From Streptomyces indicus (lineage in GTDB: Bacteria > Actinomycetota > Actinomycetes > Streptomycetales > Streptomycetaceae), in assembly GCF_900100315.1 (NCBI RefSeq), contig NZ_FNFF01000013.1, positions 124,001-188,000 on the forward strand: a stretch of DNA of 64,000 nt, written 5' to 3'. Below, one piece after another: positions 1-7,824 of the stretch. Position 1 is the stretch's first letter. The number at the start of each line of letters is the position of its first letter. The position numbers and the translations under genes were made by a program. The notes beneath the pieces are model-generated. The model saw nothing but the letters and a program-made list of their open reading frames with translations, had not been told where the DNA came from and did no database searches.

Positions 1-2
1 GC

Positions 3-26
3 GAACGCATGGCGGCCGACGCCTAA
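3..26 (+). CDS. possible 3' end of an upstream gene (partial)
   Basis: A frame open from the left edge ends with residues ERMAADA and a TAA stop just before the convergent histidine kinase gene. Only eight codons are visible, so nothing can be said about function. The placement fits a rightward gene converging on the kinase, but chance is a real alternative. Confidence 0.3.
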   Translation, partial: ERMAADA

Positions 27-46
27 CCAGGGAGCGCGGCGCGGGT

Positions 47-1177
47 TCAGCGGGGCAGCGCGTCCGCCGCGGCCACGGGCAGCCGGACCTGGAAGCAGCA
101 GCCGCCCTGCACGTTGTGCACCTCGGCGCTGCCCCGGTGGGCCTCCACGATGCCGCGCACGATCGCGAGCCCCAGGCCCGCCCCGGCCGGCGGGGTGCGG
201 GCCGCGCTGCCGCGCCAGCCCGTGTCGAAGACGCGCGGCAGGTCCTCCTCCGGGATGCCGCCGCAGCCGTCGGTGACGGACAGGACGACCGCGTCGTCCT
301 CGGCCCGCGTCGCCGCGACCGCGACCGTGCCGTCCGCGGGGGTACGGCGGATCGCGTTGACCAGGAGGTTGGCGAGCACCCGGGTCATCTCCTTGCCGTC
401 CACCTCCACGGGCACCTCCTCGACCCGGTCGCCGACCAGCCGTACACCGTGCTCGCGCGCGAGCGGATCGGCGCCGGCCAGGGCGTCCCCCACCAGGTCG
501 TAGACCGACATCCGGGTCCGCGTGAGCTGGAGGGCGCCCGCGTGGATACGGGAGAGCTCGAACAGGTCGCCGACCATGCCGTTGAGCCGCTCGACCTCGG
601 TGCGGATCTGCCGGAAGTAGCGCTCGGGCTCGGCGGCCATGCCGTCCTCCAGCGCCTCGGCCATCGCCCGCAGCCCGGCGAGCGGGGTGCGCAGGTCGTG
701 CGAGATCCAGGCGACCAGTTCGCGCCGCGAGGTCTCGAGGGCGCGCTCGCGTTCGCGTGAGGCGGCGAGTTTGGCGCTGGTGGCGGCCAACTCGCGGCTC
801 AGCGCGTCCAGTTCGGCCGTGGCCGCGGAGCCCGGCGCGGCGAAGCTGCCGCCGTCGCCGAACGAGCGGGCGGCCTGCGCGAGTTCACGGGACCTCGCCA
901 CCACCCAGCGCCCCAGGAGCAGCGCGGTCGCGAACGAGACCACCGCGGCCATCACGATCACCAGCGTGACGACCGTCAGGTCGTGCGGCGACAGGAACAT
1001 CGCCCAGGCCACGGCCAGGGTCCCGGCGAGCATCGCGGTGACGGCGGTGGCGGCGACCACGGCGAGCGAGACGGCCACGGACCGGTGGCGCAGCAGCCGC
1101 AGCGCGCCCACACCGAGCGCCCCGGCGACGGCGGCCCCGCACGCGGCGTACAGGGCGATGAGCAGCACCTCACGCAT
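47..1177 (-). CDS. sensor histidine kinase (OmpR-partner class)
   Basis: 376-aa membrane sensor kinase, the partner of the response regulator just upstream. Residues 1-90 hold several hydrophobic segments (about 3-14, 35-60 and 67-90) with almost no extracellular loop, so it probably senses a membrane or intramembrane signal. The dimerisation/phosphoacceptor motif SHDLRTPLAG puts the phosphorylated His at 160. An N box (LANLLVNAIRRTP) and the glycine boxes DGCGGIPEEDL and GAGLGLAIVRGI form the HATPase domain. The ATG at 1177 overlaps the regulator's TGA by 8 nt, so the two are translationally coupled; longer in-frame starts would run into the regulator. The signal is not identifiable. Confidence 0.9.
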   Translation of the reverse strand: MREVLLIALYAACGAAVAGALGVGALRLLRHRSVAVSLAVVAATAVTAMLAGTLAVAWAMFLSPHDLTVVTLVIVMAAVVSFATALLLGRWVVARSRELAQAARSFGDGGSFAAPGSAATAELDALSRELAATSAKLAASRERERALETSRRELVAWISHDLRTPLAGLRAMAEALEDGMAAEPERYFRQIRTEVERLNGMVGDLFELSRIHAGALQLTRTRMSVYDLVGDALAGADPLAREHGVRLVGDRVEEVPVEVDGKEMTRVLANLLVNAIRRTPADGTVAVAATRAEDDAVVLSVTDGCGGIPEEDLPRVFDTGWRGSAARTPPAGAGLGLAIVRGIVEAHRGSAEVHNVQGGCCFQVRLPVAAADALPR

Positions 1178-1952
1178 CGGGCAGCGCCTCCTCCGGCCGC
1201 TCGGGCCGCCCCGCGCCCTCGGGCGCACCGTCCTTCGCGAAGCGGTATCCGACGCCCCAGACGGTCTGGATCAGCCGGGGCCTGGCCGGATCCTCCTCGA
1301 TCTTGCCGCGCAGCCGCCGCACATGCACGGTCACGGTGGACAGATCACCGAACTCCCAGCCCCACACCTCGTGCATCAGGCGTTCCCGGCTGCAGGCCTG
1401 GCCGGGATGCCGCAGGAAATAGGCGAGCAGGTCGAACTCCCGCAGAGTGAGGGAGAGTTCGCGCCCGTCCTTGAGGGCACGGCGCCCGCCCGGTTCGATC
1501 TCGATGCCCGCGTACGAGAGCACCGGCGCCTCGCCGCGCCGGGGCACGCGCGCGCGGCGCAGCACGGACTCGACGCGCAGCACCAGCTCGCGCGGGCTGA
1601 AGGGCTTGGTGACGTAGTCGTCGGCGCCCACTTCGAGGCCGAGGATGCGGTCGTCCTCGTCACCGCGCGCGGTGAGCATGATCACCGGCACGGGGGCGCG
1701 TTCGCGCAGCCTGCGGCAGACCTCCAGGCCGTCCATCCCGGGCAGCATCAGGTCGAGCACGACCAGATCCGGCATCCGCGCATCGGCCGCACGCAGCGCG
1801 CCCGGACCGTCGGCGGCACGGTCGACCACATGCCCGGCACGGTCGAGATAGCCGGCGACGACCTCGGAAACGGTCGGATCGTCATCGACGACCAGCACAC
1901 GGGTCCGCGCCGGCTCGTCCCCGCCCGGCGCTGCCTGACCTGTCTGTTCCAT
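1170..1952 (-). CDS. OmpR/PhoB-family response regulator
   Basis: 260-aa DNA-binding response regulator, first gene of the two-component operon. The receiver (about 18-130) starts RVLVVDDDPTVSE; the phospho-acceptor Asp lies in LVVLDLMLPGMDG and the conserved Lys in DYVTKPFSPREL. The C-terminal winged helix carries the OmpR-type LTLREFDLLAYFL and VHVRRLRGKIE motifs. The ATG at 1952 (MEQTGQ) was chosen because the receiver begins shortly after it; upstream in-frame codons encode unlike-receiver sequence. It ends inside the kinase start. Target genes cannot be inferred; no clear operator is seen in 1953-2180. Confidence 0.9.
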   Translation of the reverse strand: MEQTGQAAPGGDEPARTRVLVVDDDPTVSEVVAGYLDRAGHVVDRAADGPGALRAADARMPDLVVLDLMLPGMDGLEVCRRLRERAPVPVIMLTARGDEDDRILGLEVGADDYVTKPFSPRELVLRVESVLRRARVPRRGEAPVLSYAGIEIEPGGRRALKDGRELSLTLREFDLLAYFLRHPGQACSRERLMHEVWGWEFGDLSTVTVHVRRLRGKIEEDPARPRLIQTVWGVGYRFAKDGAPEGAGRPERPEEALPDA

Positions 1953-2180
1953 GGGGCCAGCTTCCCATCGCGGCGCCCGGGACACCCCTCCCCCGGTGCG
2001 ACGAGGACCCGCTGTCCTCGCTCCGTAAGATCCGAAACCCTGAATGCCCGAAACCCCCATGCTCGTTCCCCCGCCTCGGCGGCCACATCCGGGAGGCGGA
2101 CTACGACGCGTCGGCCACCGTGATCGCGGTCGGCCGACCGCGGAACGGGACCGGCCGGCGGCCGCCTGATGAAACGCACA

Positions 2181-2212
2181 CGCGCCCTCCCCCGGACCGG
2201 GGAAGGGCGCGC
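2181..2212 (-). terminator. dapD terminator hairpin
   Basis: Strong GC stem of about 14 bp with a very short loop (CGCGCCCTCCCCCGG pairing with CCGGGGAAGGGCGCG, one mismatch), 15 nt beyond the dapD stop. No U-tract, as is usual in Streptomyces. Confidence 0.65.
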
Positions 2213-2226
2213 GGGGACGCGGGACG

Positions 2227-3216
2227 TCAGTTGTTGCTGTGCAGCACGTCGTTCAGACCGCCCCACACCGCGTTGTTCGGGCGGGCCTCGACCGTGCCCG
2301 TGACCGAGTTGCGGCGGAAGAGGATGTTGTTGGCGCCGGAGAGTTCGCGGGCCTTGACGATCTGGCCGTCGGGCATCGTGACGCGGGTGCCGGCGGTGAC
2401 GTAGAGGCCGGCCTCGACCACGCACTCGTCGCCGAGCGCGATGCCCACGCCCGCCTCGGCGCCGACGAGGGAGCGCTCGCCGATCGCGACGCGCTGCGTG
2501 CCGCCGCCGGACAGGGTGCCCATCGTGGAGGCGCCGCCGCCGATGTCCGAGCCGTCGCCGACGACGACGCCCTGGGAGATGCGGCCCTCGATCATCGACG
2601 TGCCGAGCGTGCCGGCGTTGAAGTTGACGAAGCCCTCGTGCATCACGGTGGTGCCCGCGGCGAGGTGCGCGCCGAGGCGGACGCGGCCGGCGTCGGCGAT
2701 ACGGACGCCCTTCGGGGCCACGTAGTCGGTCATGCGCGGGAACTTGTCGACGCCGTGCACGACGAGGTGCAGGCCCTCGGCGCGGGCGTTGAGGCGGACC
2801 TGCTCGAGGGTGTCGACCGGGACCGGGCCCAGGGAGGTCCAGGCGACGTTGGCGAGGAGGCCGAAGAGGCCGTCGAGGTTCTGCTCGTTCGGCTTGACCA
2901 GCGTGTGGCTGAGCAGGTGCAGCCGCAGGTAGGCGTCGTGGGCGTCGAGCGGCTTGTCGTCCAGGGACGCGATCACCGTGCGGACGGCGACGATCTCCAC
3001 GCCCCGGCGGTCGTCCTTGCGGACGGCCTTGGCGGCACCCTCACCGAGCAGTTCGACGGCGCGCTCGGCGCTCAGGCGCTCGGTGCCGGCCGGGCCGGGG
3101 GCCTCGCTGAGCTCGGGGGCGAGGAACCAGGTGTCGAGAACGGTGCCGTCGGCGGCGAGGGTGGCGAAACCCGCGGCTACGGCGCCGGTGGTACGGGGAG
3201 CAGTGGTGTCGGTCAT
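2227..3216 (-). CDS. dapD: 2,3,4,5-tetrahydropyridine-2,6-dicarboxylate N-succinyltransferase
   Basis: 329-aa actinobacterial-type DapD. It transfers succinyl from succinyl-CoA to tetrahydrodipicolinate in the lysine/meso-diaminopimelate pathway, feeding cell-wall synthesis. The N-terminal part (1-170) is the actinobacterial extension. Residues about 175-300 form the left-handed parallel beta-helix, seen as a run of short hexapeptide-like turns (NFNAGTLGTSMIEGRIS, GDGSDIGGGASTMGTLSGGG). The ATG at 3216 is preceded by an AGTTT-rich leader; the longer frame upstream is arginine-rich and unlike the family. It stands alone with its own terminator. Confidence 0.95.
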   Translation of the reverse strand: MTDTTAPRTTGAVAAGFATLAADGTVLDTWFLAPELSEAPGPAGTERLSAERAVELLGEGAAKAVRKDDRRGVEIVAVRTVIASLDDKPLDAHDAYLRLHLLSHTLVKPNEQNLDGLFGLLANVAWTSLGPVPVDTLEQVRLNARAEGLHLVVHGVDKFPRMTDYVAPKGVRIADAGRVRLGAHLAAGTTVMHEGFVNFNAGTLGTSMIEGRISQGVVVGDGSDIGGGASTMGTLSGGGTQRVAIGERSLVGAEAGVGIALGDECVVEAGLYVTAGTRVTMPDGQIVKARELSGANNILFRRNSVTGTVEARPNNAVWGGLNDVLHSNN

Positions 3217-3287
3217 GGGCAGAAACTTAACCGGCCCGCGCGCACGGAAGCGAACCGGTCTCAGGGTCCGGGCCGCCGCGCGCCGCG

Positions 3288-3371
3288 CCCTGCCGTAGGG
3301 CACGAATGCGCTCATCCCTGCCGTAGCGCACGAATGCGCTCACCCCTGCCCTACGGCACCGATGCGCTCAC
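3288..3371. repeat. three 28-bp tandem repeats over the MFS stop codon
   Basis: Units 3288-3315, 3316-3343 and 3344-3371 read CCCTGCCGTAG.GCACGAATGCGCTCAY with few changes. The MFS stop codon (3340-3342) lies at the end of unit 2, and the other units carry the same TGA-like triplet. The last unit is inside the coding region and supplies the final residues of the protein. Confidence 0.85.
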
Positions 3372-4677
3372 CCCCGGCCACCCGCACCGCCGCAGGCCGT
3401 TCCCGCATCCGGCCCGCGAGCAGCACCGCGCACCCCGCCCCCACGGCGAGCACGGCGCACAGCGGCCAGAGCAGTCCGGGTGCGGACTGGAGTACGGCGC
3501 CGCCGATCGGTGCCGCGAGGACCGTGCCGCTGACGGAGACTCCCGCGTACAGGCTCTGGAAGCGGCCCTGTACGTGGTCGGGTGCCTGGTCGGCGACGTA
3601 GGCGGTGGCGGTGGTCTTGTAGAGGATCTCGCCGAGGGTGAGCAGGGTCATCGTGGCGATCGCGGTGGCGAGGACGGTGCCGGGGATCAGCGCCGCGTAG
3701 CCCGCGCCGACCAGGACGAGGCCGCAGCCGACGATCCGCAGCGGCGGCCGGTCCTTGAGGGCGAGTGCCACGGGCAGTTCGAGCAGCAGGATCAGTCCGC
3801 CGTTGATGGCGATCATCCAGCCGTAGACGCGGGCGTCCATGCCGTGCTCGGCGAGGTGCACCGGGAAGGTCGTGTACTGCTGCCGGTAGACGAGGTCGAC
3901 GAGCAGGATCGCGCCGAGCAGCACCAACACGGCGGGCCTGGAACGCAGTTCGGGCCACAGCTTCCCGCCCGCCGCCTCGGGCGCCGGCGGGTCCGCGTGC
4001 CCCGCCCCTGCGCCAGGCGCCCCCGCCTCGACCGAACGCTCCGGCGCCGCGACGGGAACCTCCGCCTGAACCCCCGCCGGCACCCTGCGCGCCGTCCACC
4101 AGGCGAAGAGCAGCGTGCCGATGCCGTCCGCGACGAACAGCCAGTCGTACGAGAACGAGGTCGCGACCAGCGCGCCGAGCGGCGGCCCGACCGTGATCCC
4201 GCCGTTGGACGCGGCCCGGATCACCGCGAAGGCCTGGCGGCGGGCGCCCTGCGGGACGAGGACCGCGACGAGCGCGGAGTTGGCGGCGCGCAGCACGCCC
4301 GCCGCGTACTGCGCGAGCGGCAGCGCCAGGTACAGGGCCGCGAACGGGAGCAGCGGCAGGACCGCGAGGACGAGGCCGGCGGCCACGGCCGCGGCGAGCA
4401 GGACGCGCCGGTGCCCGAAGTGGTCTCCGTACCAGCCGCCGGTGAAGTTGCCCGCGATGAGCCCGAGTCCGCCGAGTCCGCTGATCAGTCCGGCCTCCGC
4501 GACGGACAGGCCGCGCGGACCGGTGAGGTAGAGGAACACGTAGACGAACGTGAAGCTGACCAGCGCGTTGAAGAACACCCCCGCCGCGAGCAGCCACACG
4601 GACCGCGGCACCACCGCCCGTATCCCGCCCGCAGCCCCGCTCCTGCCCTCGCGCACCGCACCCACCCCTTGGACCAT
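3340..4677 (-). CDS. MFS transporter, divergent from HxlR-peroxiredoxin gene
   Basis: 445-aa major facilitator with about 12 hydrophobic segments. The motif-A-like loop GDHFGHRRVLL follows TM2, and a charged/Pro-Ala-rich central loop (about 200-240) separates the halves. The fold class suggests drug or metabolite export; the substrate is unknown. The ATG at 4677 (MVQGVG) has AAAAGGAA upstream, which sits inside a perfect inverted repeat (4680-4704), the likely HxlR operator. The C-terminus (ERIGAVGQG) is encoded by a 28-bp repeat unit, so its last residues have probably been altered by repeat expansion. Inference: an exporter induced by a reactive or oxidising compound sensed by the divergent regulator. 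Confidence 0.85.
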   Translation of the reverse strand: MVQGVGAVREGRSGAAGGIRAVVPRSVWLLAAGVFFNALVSFTFVYVFLYLTGPRGLSVAEAGLISGLGGLGLIAGNFTGGWYGDHFGHRRVLLAAAVAAGLVLAVLPLLPFAALYLALPLAQYAAGVLRAANSALVAVLVPQGARRQAFAVIRAASNGGITVGPPLGALVATSFSYDWLFVADGIGTLLFAWWTARRVPAGVQAEVPVAAPERSVEAGAPGAGAGHADPPAPEAAGGKLWPELRSRPAVLVLLGAILLVDLVYRQQYTTFPVHLAEHGMDARVYGWMIAINGGLILLLELPVALALKDRPPLRIVGCGLVLVGAGYAALIPGTVLATAIATMTLLTLGEILYKTTATAYVADQAPDHVQGRFQSLYAGVSVSGTVLAAPIGGAVLQSAPGLLWPLCAVLAVGAGCAVLLAGRMRERPAAVRVAGGERIGAVGQG

Positions 4678-4679
4678 CG

Positions 4680-4704
4680 AGTCAGTTCCTTTTGGGAACT
4701 GACT
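4680..4704. promoter_or_regulatory. candidate HxlR operator (10-bp perfect inverted repeat)
   Basis: AGTCAGTTCC-TTTTG-GGAACTGACT: perfect 10-bp arms around a 5-nt spacer, starting 2 bp before the MFS start codon. It overlaps the MFS ribosome-binding region and probably its transcription start, and lies in the divergent intergenic region shared with the HxlR gene. Length and symmetry fit a dimeric winged-helix repressor. Confidence 0.75.
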
Positions 4705-4808
4705 ATGGCAGCATGCGGAGCAGCAGGTCAACGGAGGCCGATAATGAGCGGCAGGCCGAGGCGAACGCGCGGCAGGCCGACGGGGGCAGGCACCGTGAAA
4801 GGACAGCC

Positions 4809-5717
4809 ATGGCACGCAGGACGAGCCTGGGCGACGCCGACTGCGCCATCGCCCAGGCGCTGGACGTCGTCGGCGACTGGTGGACGCTGCTCATCGTGCG
4901 CGACAGCGCCCGCGGGGCCCACCGCTTCGAGGAGCTCCAGCGCGAACTGGGCATGTCCCGCAAGGTCCTGGCCGAACGGCTCAAGCTGCTCGTCGACGCG
5001 GGCGTCCTCGACAAGGTCCCGTACCAGGACCGCCCGCTGCGCCACGAGTACCGGCTCACGCCCCGCGGCCGCGCCCTGCTGCCGGTACTGATCGCACTCC
5101 AGGACTGGGGAGACACCTGGGTGCTCGGAGAGGGAGAAACCATGGCCACGACCACCGACAGCTCACGCGAAGCCGGGCGCGTCCACGCGCTGCGCGGCAC
5201 GCGCATCCCGGACGACGTACAACTCGTCGACAGCGAAGGCGCGTTGCGCGACCCGGTGGCGCCGACCCCCTTCACGGTCCTGTACTGCTTCCCGGGCGCC
5301 TACGCCCGCAGCGAGTCCTATCCGCCGGGCTGGTCCGGCATCCCGGGCGCCCCCGGCTGCACGCTTGAGTCCTGCACGTACCGCGACCGGCTCGCCGAGT
5401 TCACCGCCGCGGGCGCGACGGTGCACGGCGTCTCGACCCAACGCCCGGACGAGCAGCGGGAGTTCGCCGCGAAGGAGCGGCTGCGCTTCCCGCTCCTGTC
5501 GGACGCCGACCTCGCCCTGGCCGCCGCCCTGCGCCTGCCGACCTTCCGCGCCGCCGGCGTGAGCCGCCTCAAGCGGCTGACCCTGGTGGTCGACCGGGAG
5601 CGGACGGTGCGCGAGGTGTTCTACCCGGTCACGGACATCGCGGCGAGTGTGGACGCGGCCCTGGAGGCGGTGCGGGAGCGGCAGGAGGGTCAGCCACCGG
5701 TCCGGGCCGAGGACTGA
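4809..5717 (+). CDS. HxlR-type regulator fused to a peroxiredoxin (PrxQ/BCP-like) domain
   Basis: 302-aa two-domain protein. Residues 1-105 are an HxlR winged helix with the family's N-terminal Cys (Cys12) before VGDWWTLLIVRD and the wing PLRHEYRLTPRG. Residues about 120-295 are a thioredoxin-fold peroxiredoxin. PGCTLESCTYRD gives the peroxidatic Cys184 and a resolving Cys189, the PrxQ spacing, although the usual FYPKDxT segment carries an insertion (about 164-181). GAAAGGA precedes the ATG at 4809. An in-frame ATG at 5142 (codon 112), at the domain junction, has its own strong GGAGAGGGAGAAACC, so a 191-aa free peroxiredoxin may also be made. Divergent from an MFS gene; its 3' end overlaps the convergent TetR gene by 28 nt. 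Inference: peroxide or electrophile sensing coupled to DNA binding. Confidence 0.88.
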   Translation: MARRTSLGDADCAIAQALDVVGDWWTLLIVRDSARGAHRFEELQRELGMSRKVLAERLKLLVDAGVLDKVPYQDRPLRHEYRLTPRGRALLPVLIALQDWGDTWVLGEGETMATTTDSSREAGRVHALRGTRIPDDVQLVDSEGALRDPVAPTPFTVLYCFPGAYARSESYPPGWSGIPGAPGCTLESCTYRDRLAEFTAAGATVHGVSTQRPDEQREFAAKERLRFPLLSDADLALAAALRLPTFRAAGVSRLKRLTLVVDRERTVREVFYPVTDIAASVDAALEAVRERQEGQPPVRAED

Positions 5718-6256
5718 TCCGCACACAGCACCCGGCGCAGCATCTCCCTCGTATACGCCTCGTCGAACTCCGCGCCCGTCAGGAGCACTTGGAGGCAGAT
5801 CCCGTCGAGCAGCGCCACCACGGCACGGGCCGTGACGCGATCGGTCCGCCGGGCGAGGATCTCCTCGACGGAGGCGCACCACTCGGCGGCCACCGGACGC
5901 AGCGCGGGGCGGCGCAGCGCCGCGAGGTACAGCTCGTACTCGAGCTCGACTCCGGTACGGTCGCCCCCCAGCCACTCCCCCGTCAGCCGGGCCAGTTCCG
6001 CGGCGAGGTCGGCCTCGGGCCCGAGCAGCGACTCCCGCTCGCGCACCATCGCACCGAAGCCTTCGTTGGCCTGGCGCAGTGCGGCGACCAGCAGATCGTC
6101 GAGGGTCGCGAAGTGGTACGTGGTGGAGCCCAGCGGGACGTCGGCCTCGGCCGCGGCCGAGCGGTGGCTGAGCCCGCCGATCCCCTTGCTGCCCACGACG
6201 CGGATCGCGGCGTCGATGATCCGCTGCCGCCTACCGGGGTCGTACCGCCTGGCCAT
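5690..6256 (-). CDS. TetR/AcrR-family repressor
   Basis: 188-aa regulator. The N-terminal helix-turn-helix (about 10-55) runs RQRIIDAAIRVVGSKG...GGLSHRSAAAEADVPLGSTTYHF, a classic TetR signature. The variable C-terminal half is the ligand-binding and dimerisation domain. It follows the SMR efflux gene by 67 bp in the same orientation, so the pair is probably one operon. A perfect 18-bp palindrome in front of the SMR gene is its likely operator, giving autoregulated, ligand-induced efflux. The 3' end overlaps the convergent HxlR-peroxiredoxin gene by 28 nt. Confidence 0.9.
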   Translation of the reverse strand: MARRYDPGRRQRIIDAAIRVVGSKGIGGLSHRSAAAEADVPLGSTTYHFATLDDLLVAALRQANEGFGAMVRERESLLGPEADLAAELARLTGEWLGGDRTGVELEYELYLAALRRPALRPVAAEWCASVEEILARRTDRVTARAVVALLDGICLQVLLTGAEFDEAYTREMLRRVLCADQSSARTGG

Positions 6257-6323
6257 CAGCGCACCACCCCGACCGCGAGACCGCCCCTGCCGGGAGTCGC
6301 CCCGGGTACGCGCCCCACCCCCA

Positions 6324-6644
6324 TCAGTGCGCCCCGCCCAGATTGAGCAGGACGACGCCGCCGATCACGAGCAGGATCCCGGCGAGTTTGGCGAGACTCG
6401 TGGACTCCCCGAGGAAGACCATCCCGATGACGGCCACGGCCGCGGTGCCCACGCCGGCCCAGATCGCATAGGCCGTGCCGACCTGCATCGTCTTGAGGGT
6501 CTGCGCGAGCAGCGTGAAGGCGAGCAGATACCCGGCGAGCGTCCCGAGCGAGGGCCACAGCTTGGTGAACCCCTCGCTGTACTTCATGGCCGTGGTGCCG
6601 GCCACCTCCGCCGCGATGGCCGCGGCCAGCAGTCCGTATCCCAT
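6324..6644 (-). CDS. small multidrug resistance (SMR/EmrE-like) efflux protein
   Basis: 106-aa, four-helix SMR transporter working as an antiparallel dimer with proton antiport. The essential membrane-embedded Glu is in helix 1 (AAAIAAEVAGTTAMKYSEGFTKLWPS is the family's opening pattern, Glu13). The GTAYAIWAGVG motif marks helix 3. The ATG at 6644 was chosen because the protein then begins at the conserved MGYGLLAAAIAAE; the longer frame is arginine-rich. TACCCT lies 7 nt before the ATG, so the mRNA may be leaderless, with the palindrome 6655-6672 touching that -10. Followed by the TetR gene. Confidence 0.92.
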   Translation of the reverse strand: MGYGLLAAAIAAEVAGTTAMKYSEGFTKLWPSLGTLAGYLLAFTLLAQTLKTMQVGTAYAIWAGVGTAAVAVIGMVFLGESTSLAKLAGILLVIGGVVLLNLGGAH

Positions 6645-6654
6645 GTGGACAAGG

Positions 6655-6672
6655 GTACGCATCGATGCGTAC
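6655..6672. promoter_or_regulatory. 18-bp perfect palindrome, candidate TetR operator
   Basis: GTACGCATCGATGCGTAC, a perfect palindrome 11 bp upstream of the SMR start and overlapping the end of a -10-like TACCCT (6652-6657, minus strand). Position and symmetry fit steric repression by the TetR protein encoded downstream. Confidence 0.8.
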
Positions 6673-6822
6673 GGGTGTACATATCGCGAGCGCCGGTGTG
6701 TGCCGGCGGCCGGGCGATGTGACGTATCTCGTGCGGCCCTCGGGCCGTTCGGCCCTGTCCCGGGCCGCGGGTGCGCCGCGAACATGGGCCGGTTGACCGG
6801 ACGAACCCCAGGAGCAGTGGAC

Positions 6823-7767
6823 GTGTCGCACCCCGGCTGGGCCCCGCCGGCCCCGTACGCCCCCGCACCCCCGAAGCCGGGCGTGATACCCCTCGCCCCG
6901 CTCTCCCTGGGCGACTACTTCGGCGCGTTCGCGGATCTCGTACGCGGGTACGGGCGCCCCCTGATCGGTCTCGGCGCCGCCGTCGTCGGCGCCCTGTACG
7001 CCGTCACCTACGCCTGCTCCACCCTCGGTCTCCTGTACCTGGGATCGGACGACCCCTTCCTCACCGTCGACCAAGGGCTCAGCGGCGCCCTCGTCACGGT
7101 GATCGCCGCCGCGGTCCTGCTCGGCGCCGCGTCGACACTCGTCGCGTATACGACGGTGGCCGCCCTGTGTCCGGCCGTGCTCCGGTCCGCGGTGCTCGGC
7201 CACCGGGTGTCCGGTGCCGGGGTGTTCCGGCAGGCGGTCCGCCGCATTCCGGCCCTGACCGGCGCGCTGCTCCTCGCCGCACTCGCCTGCCTCACGCCCG
7301 TGCTGCTCGTCGCCGTGCTGGTCTTCTTCGCCGGTCCCGGCGCGGCCCTGCTCCTGGTCTGCGCGCTGCCCTTCGTCCTCTGGTTCTGGACCGCCTGCAG
7401 CCTGGCGCCCGCTGTGATCGTGATGGAGGGTGCGGGCCCGCTGACCGCGCTGCGCCGCTCGATGCGCCTCGTGCGCGGGAACTGGTGGCGGGTCTTCGGC
7501 ATCCAGCTCCTGATGGCGCTCCTCGCCACGGTGGCGTCGATGGCCCTCGCGCTGCCCTTCGACCTGCTGAACTCATGGATCCCGACGTCCGGGAGCGACG
7601 CGGTGGAGATCGCGCTGGGCGCCGTGCTCCTCGTCCCCGCGGCGGCGGGCACGCTCGTCTCCGTCCTGCTGTCCCAGACGACCGCCGCCCTGCTCTACAC
7701 GGACCGGCGCATCCGCTGCGAAGGCCTCGCCCCGGCCCTCGCCGAGGCGGCGCACTCCCCTCGCTGA
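6823..7767 (+). CDS. integral membrane protein, paralog 1 of a tandem pair
   Basis: 314-aa membrane protein of unknown function. A short Pro/Ala-rich N-terminus ends in PKPGVIPLAPLSLGDYF, followed by about six long hydrophobic segments. The motif AGPLTALRRSMRLVRGNWWRVFGIQLL lies between later helices, and a soluble end YTDRRIRCEGL follows. The same motifs in the same order occur in the next gene, so the pair arose by duplication. The family resembles membrane domains annotated with glycerophosphodiester phosphodiesterases (GPDPase_memb), but no catalytic residues are visible. The GTG at 6823 has AGGAG at 8-nt spacing; the in-frame GTG at 6817 is too close to it. Confidence 0.75.
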   Translation: MSHPGWAPPAPYAPAPPKPGVIPLAPLSLGDYFGAFADLVRGYGRPLIGLGAAVVGALYAVTYACSTLGLLYLGSDDPFLTVDQGLSGALVTVIAAAVLLGAASTLVAYTTVAALCPAVLRSAVLGHRVSGAGVFRQAVRRIPALTGALLLAALACLTPVLLVAVLVFFAGPGAALLLVCALPFVLWFWTACSLAPAVIVMEGAGPLTALRRSMRLVRGNWWRVFGIQLLMALLATVASMALALPFDLLNSWIPTSGSDAVEIALGAVLLVPAAAGTLVSVLLSQTTAALLYTDRRIRCEGLAPALAEAAHSPR

Positions 7768-7824
7768 GGCCCGCCGGCGCTCGGCTACCGTATGCCCTCC
7801 GATCAAGGGAAACGGAAGGCAGCG

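Noticed and set aside
2239..5091. 950-codon plus-strand frame over dapD and the MFS gene
   Set aside because: Crosses two real minus-strand genes and the divergent promoter; no domain found.
4809..5717. HxlR-peroxiredoxin fusion as a sequencing frameshift joining two genes
   Set aside because: The linker is in frame with no overlapping stop or start pair at the junction, and codon usage is uniform. An ancestral gene fusion is simpler, though resequencing would settle it.
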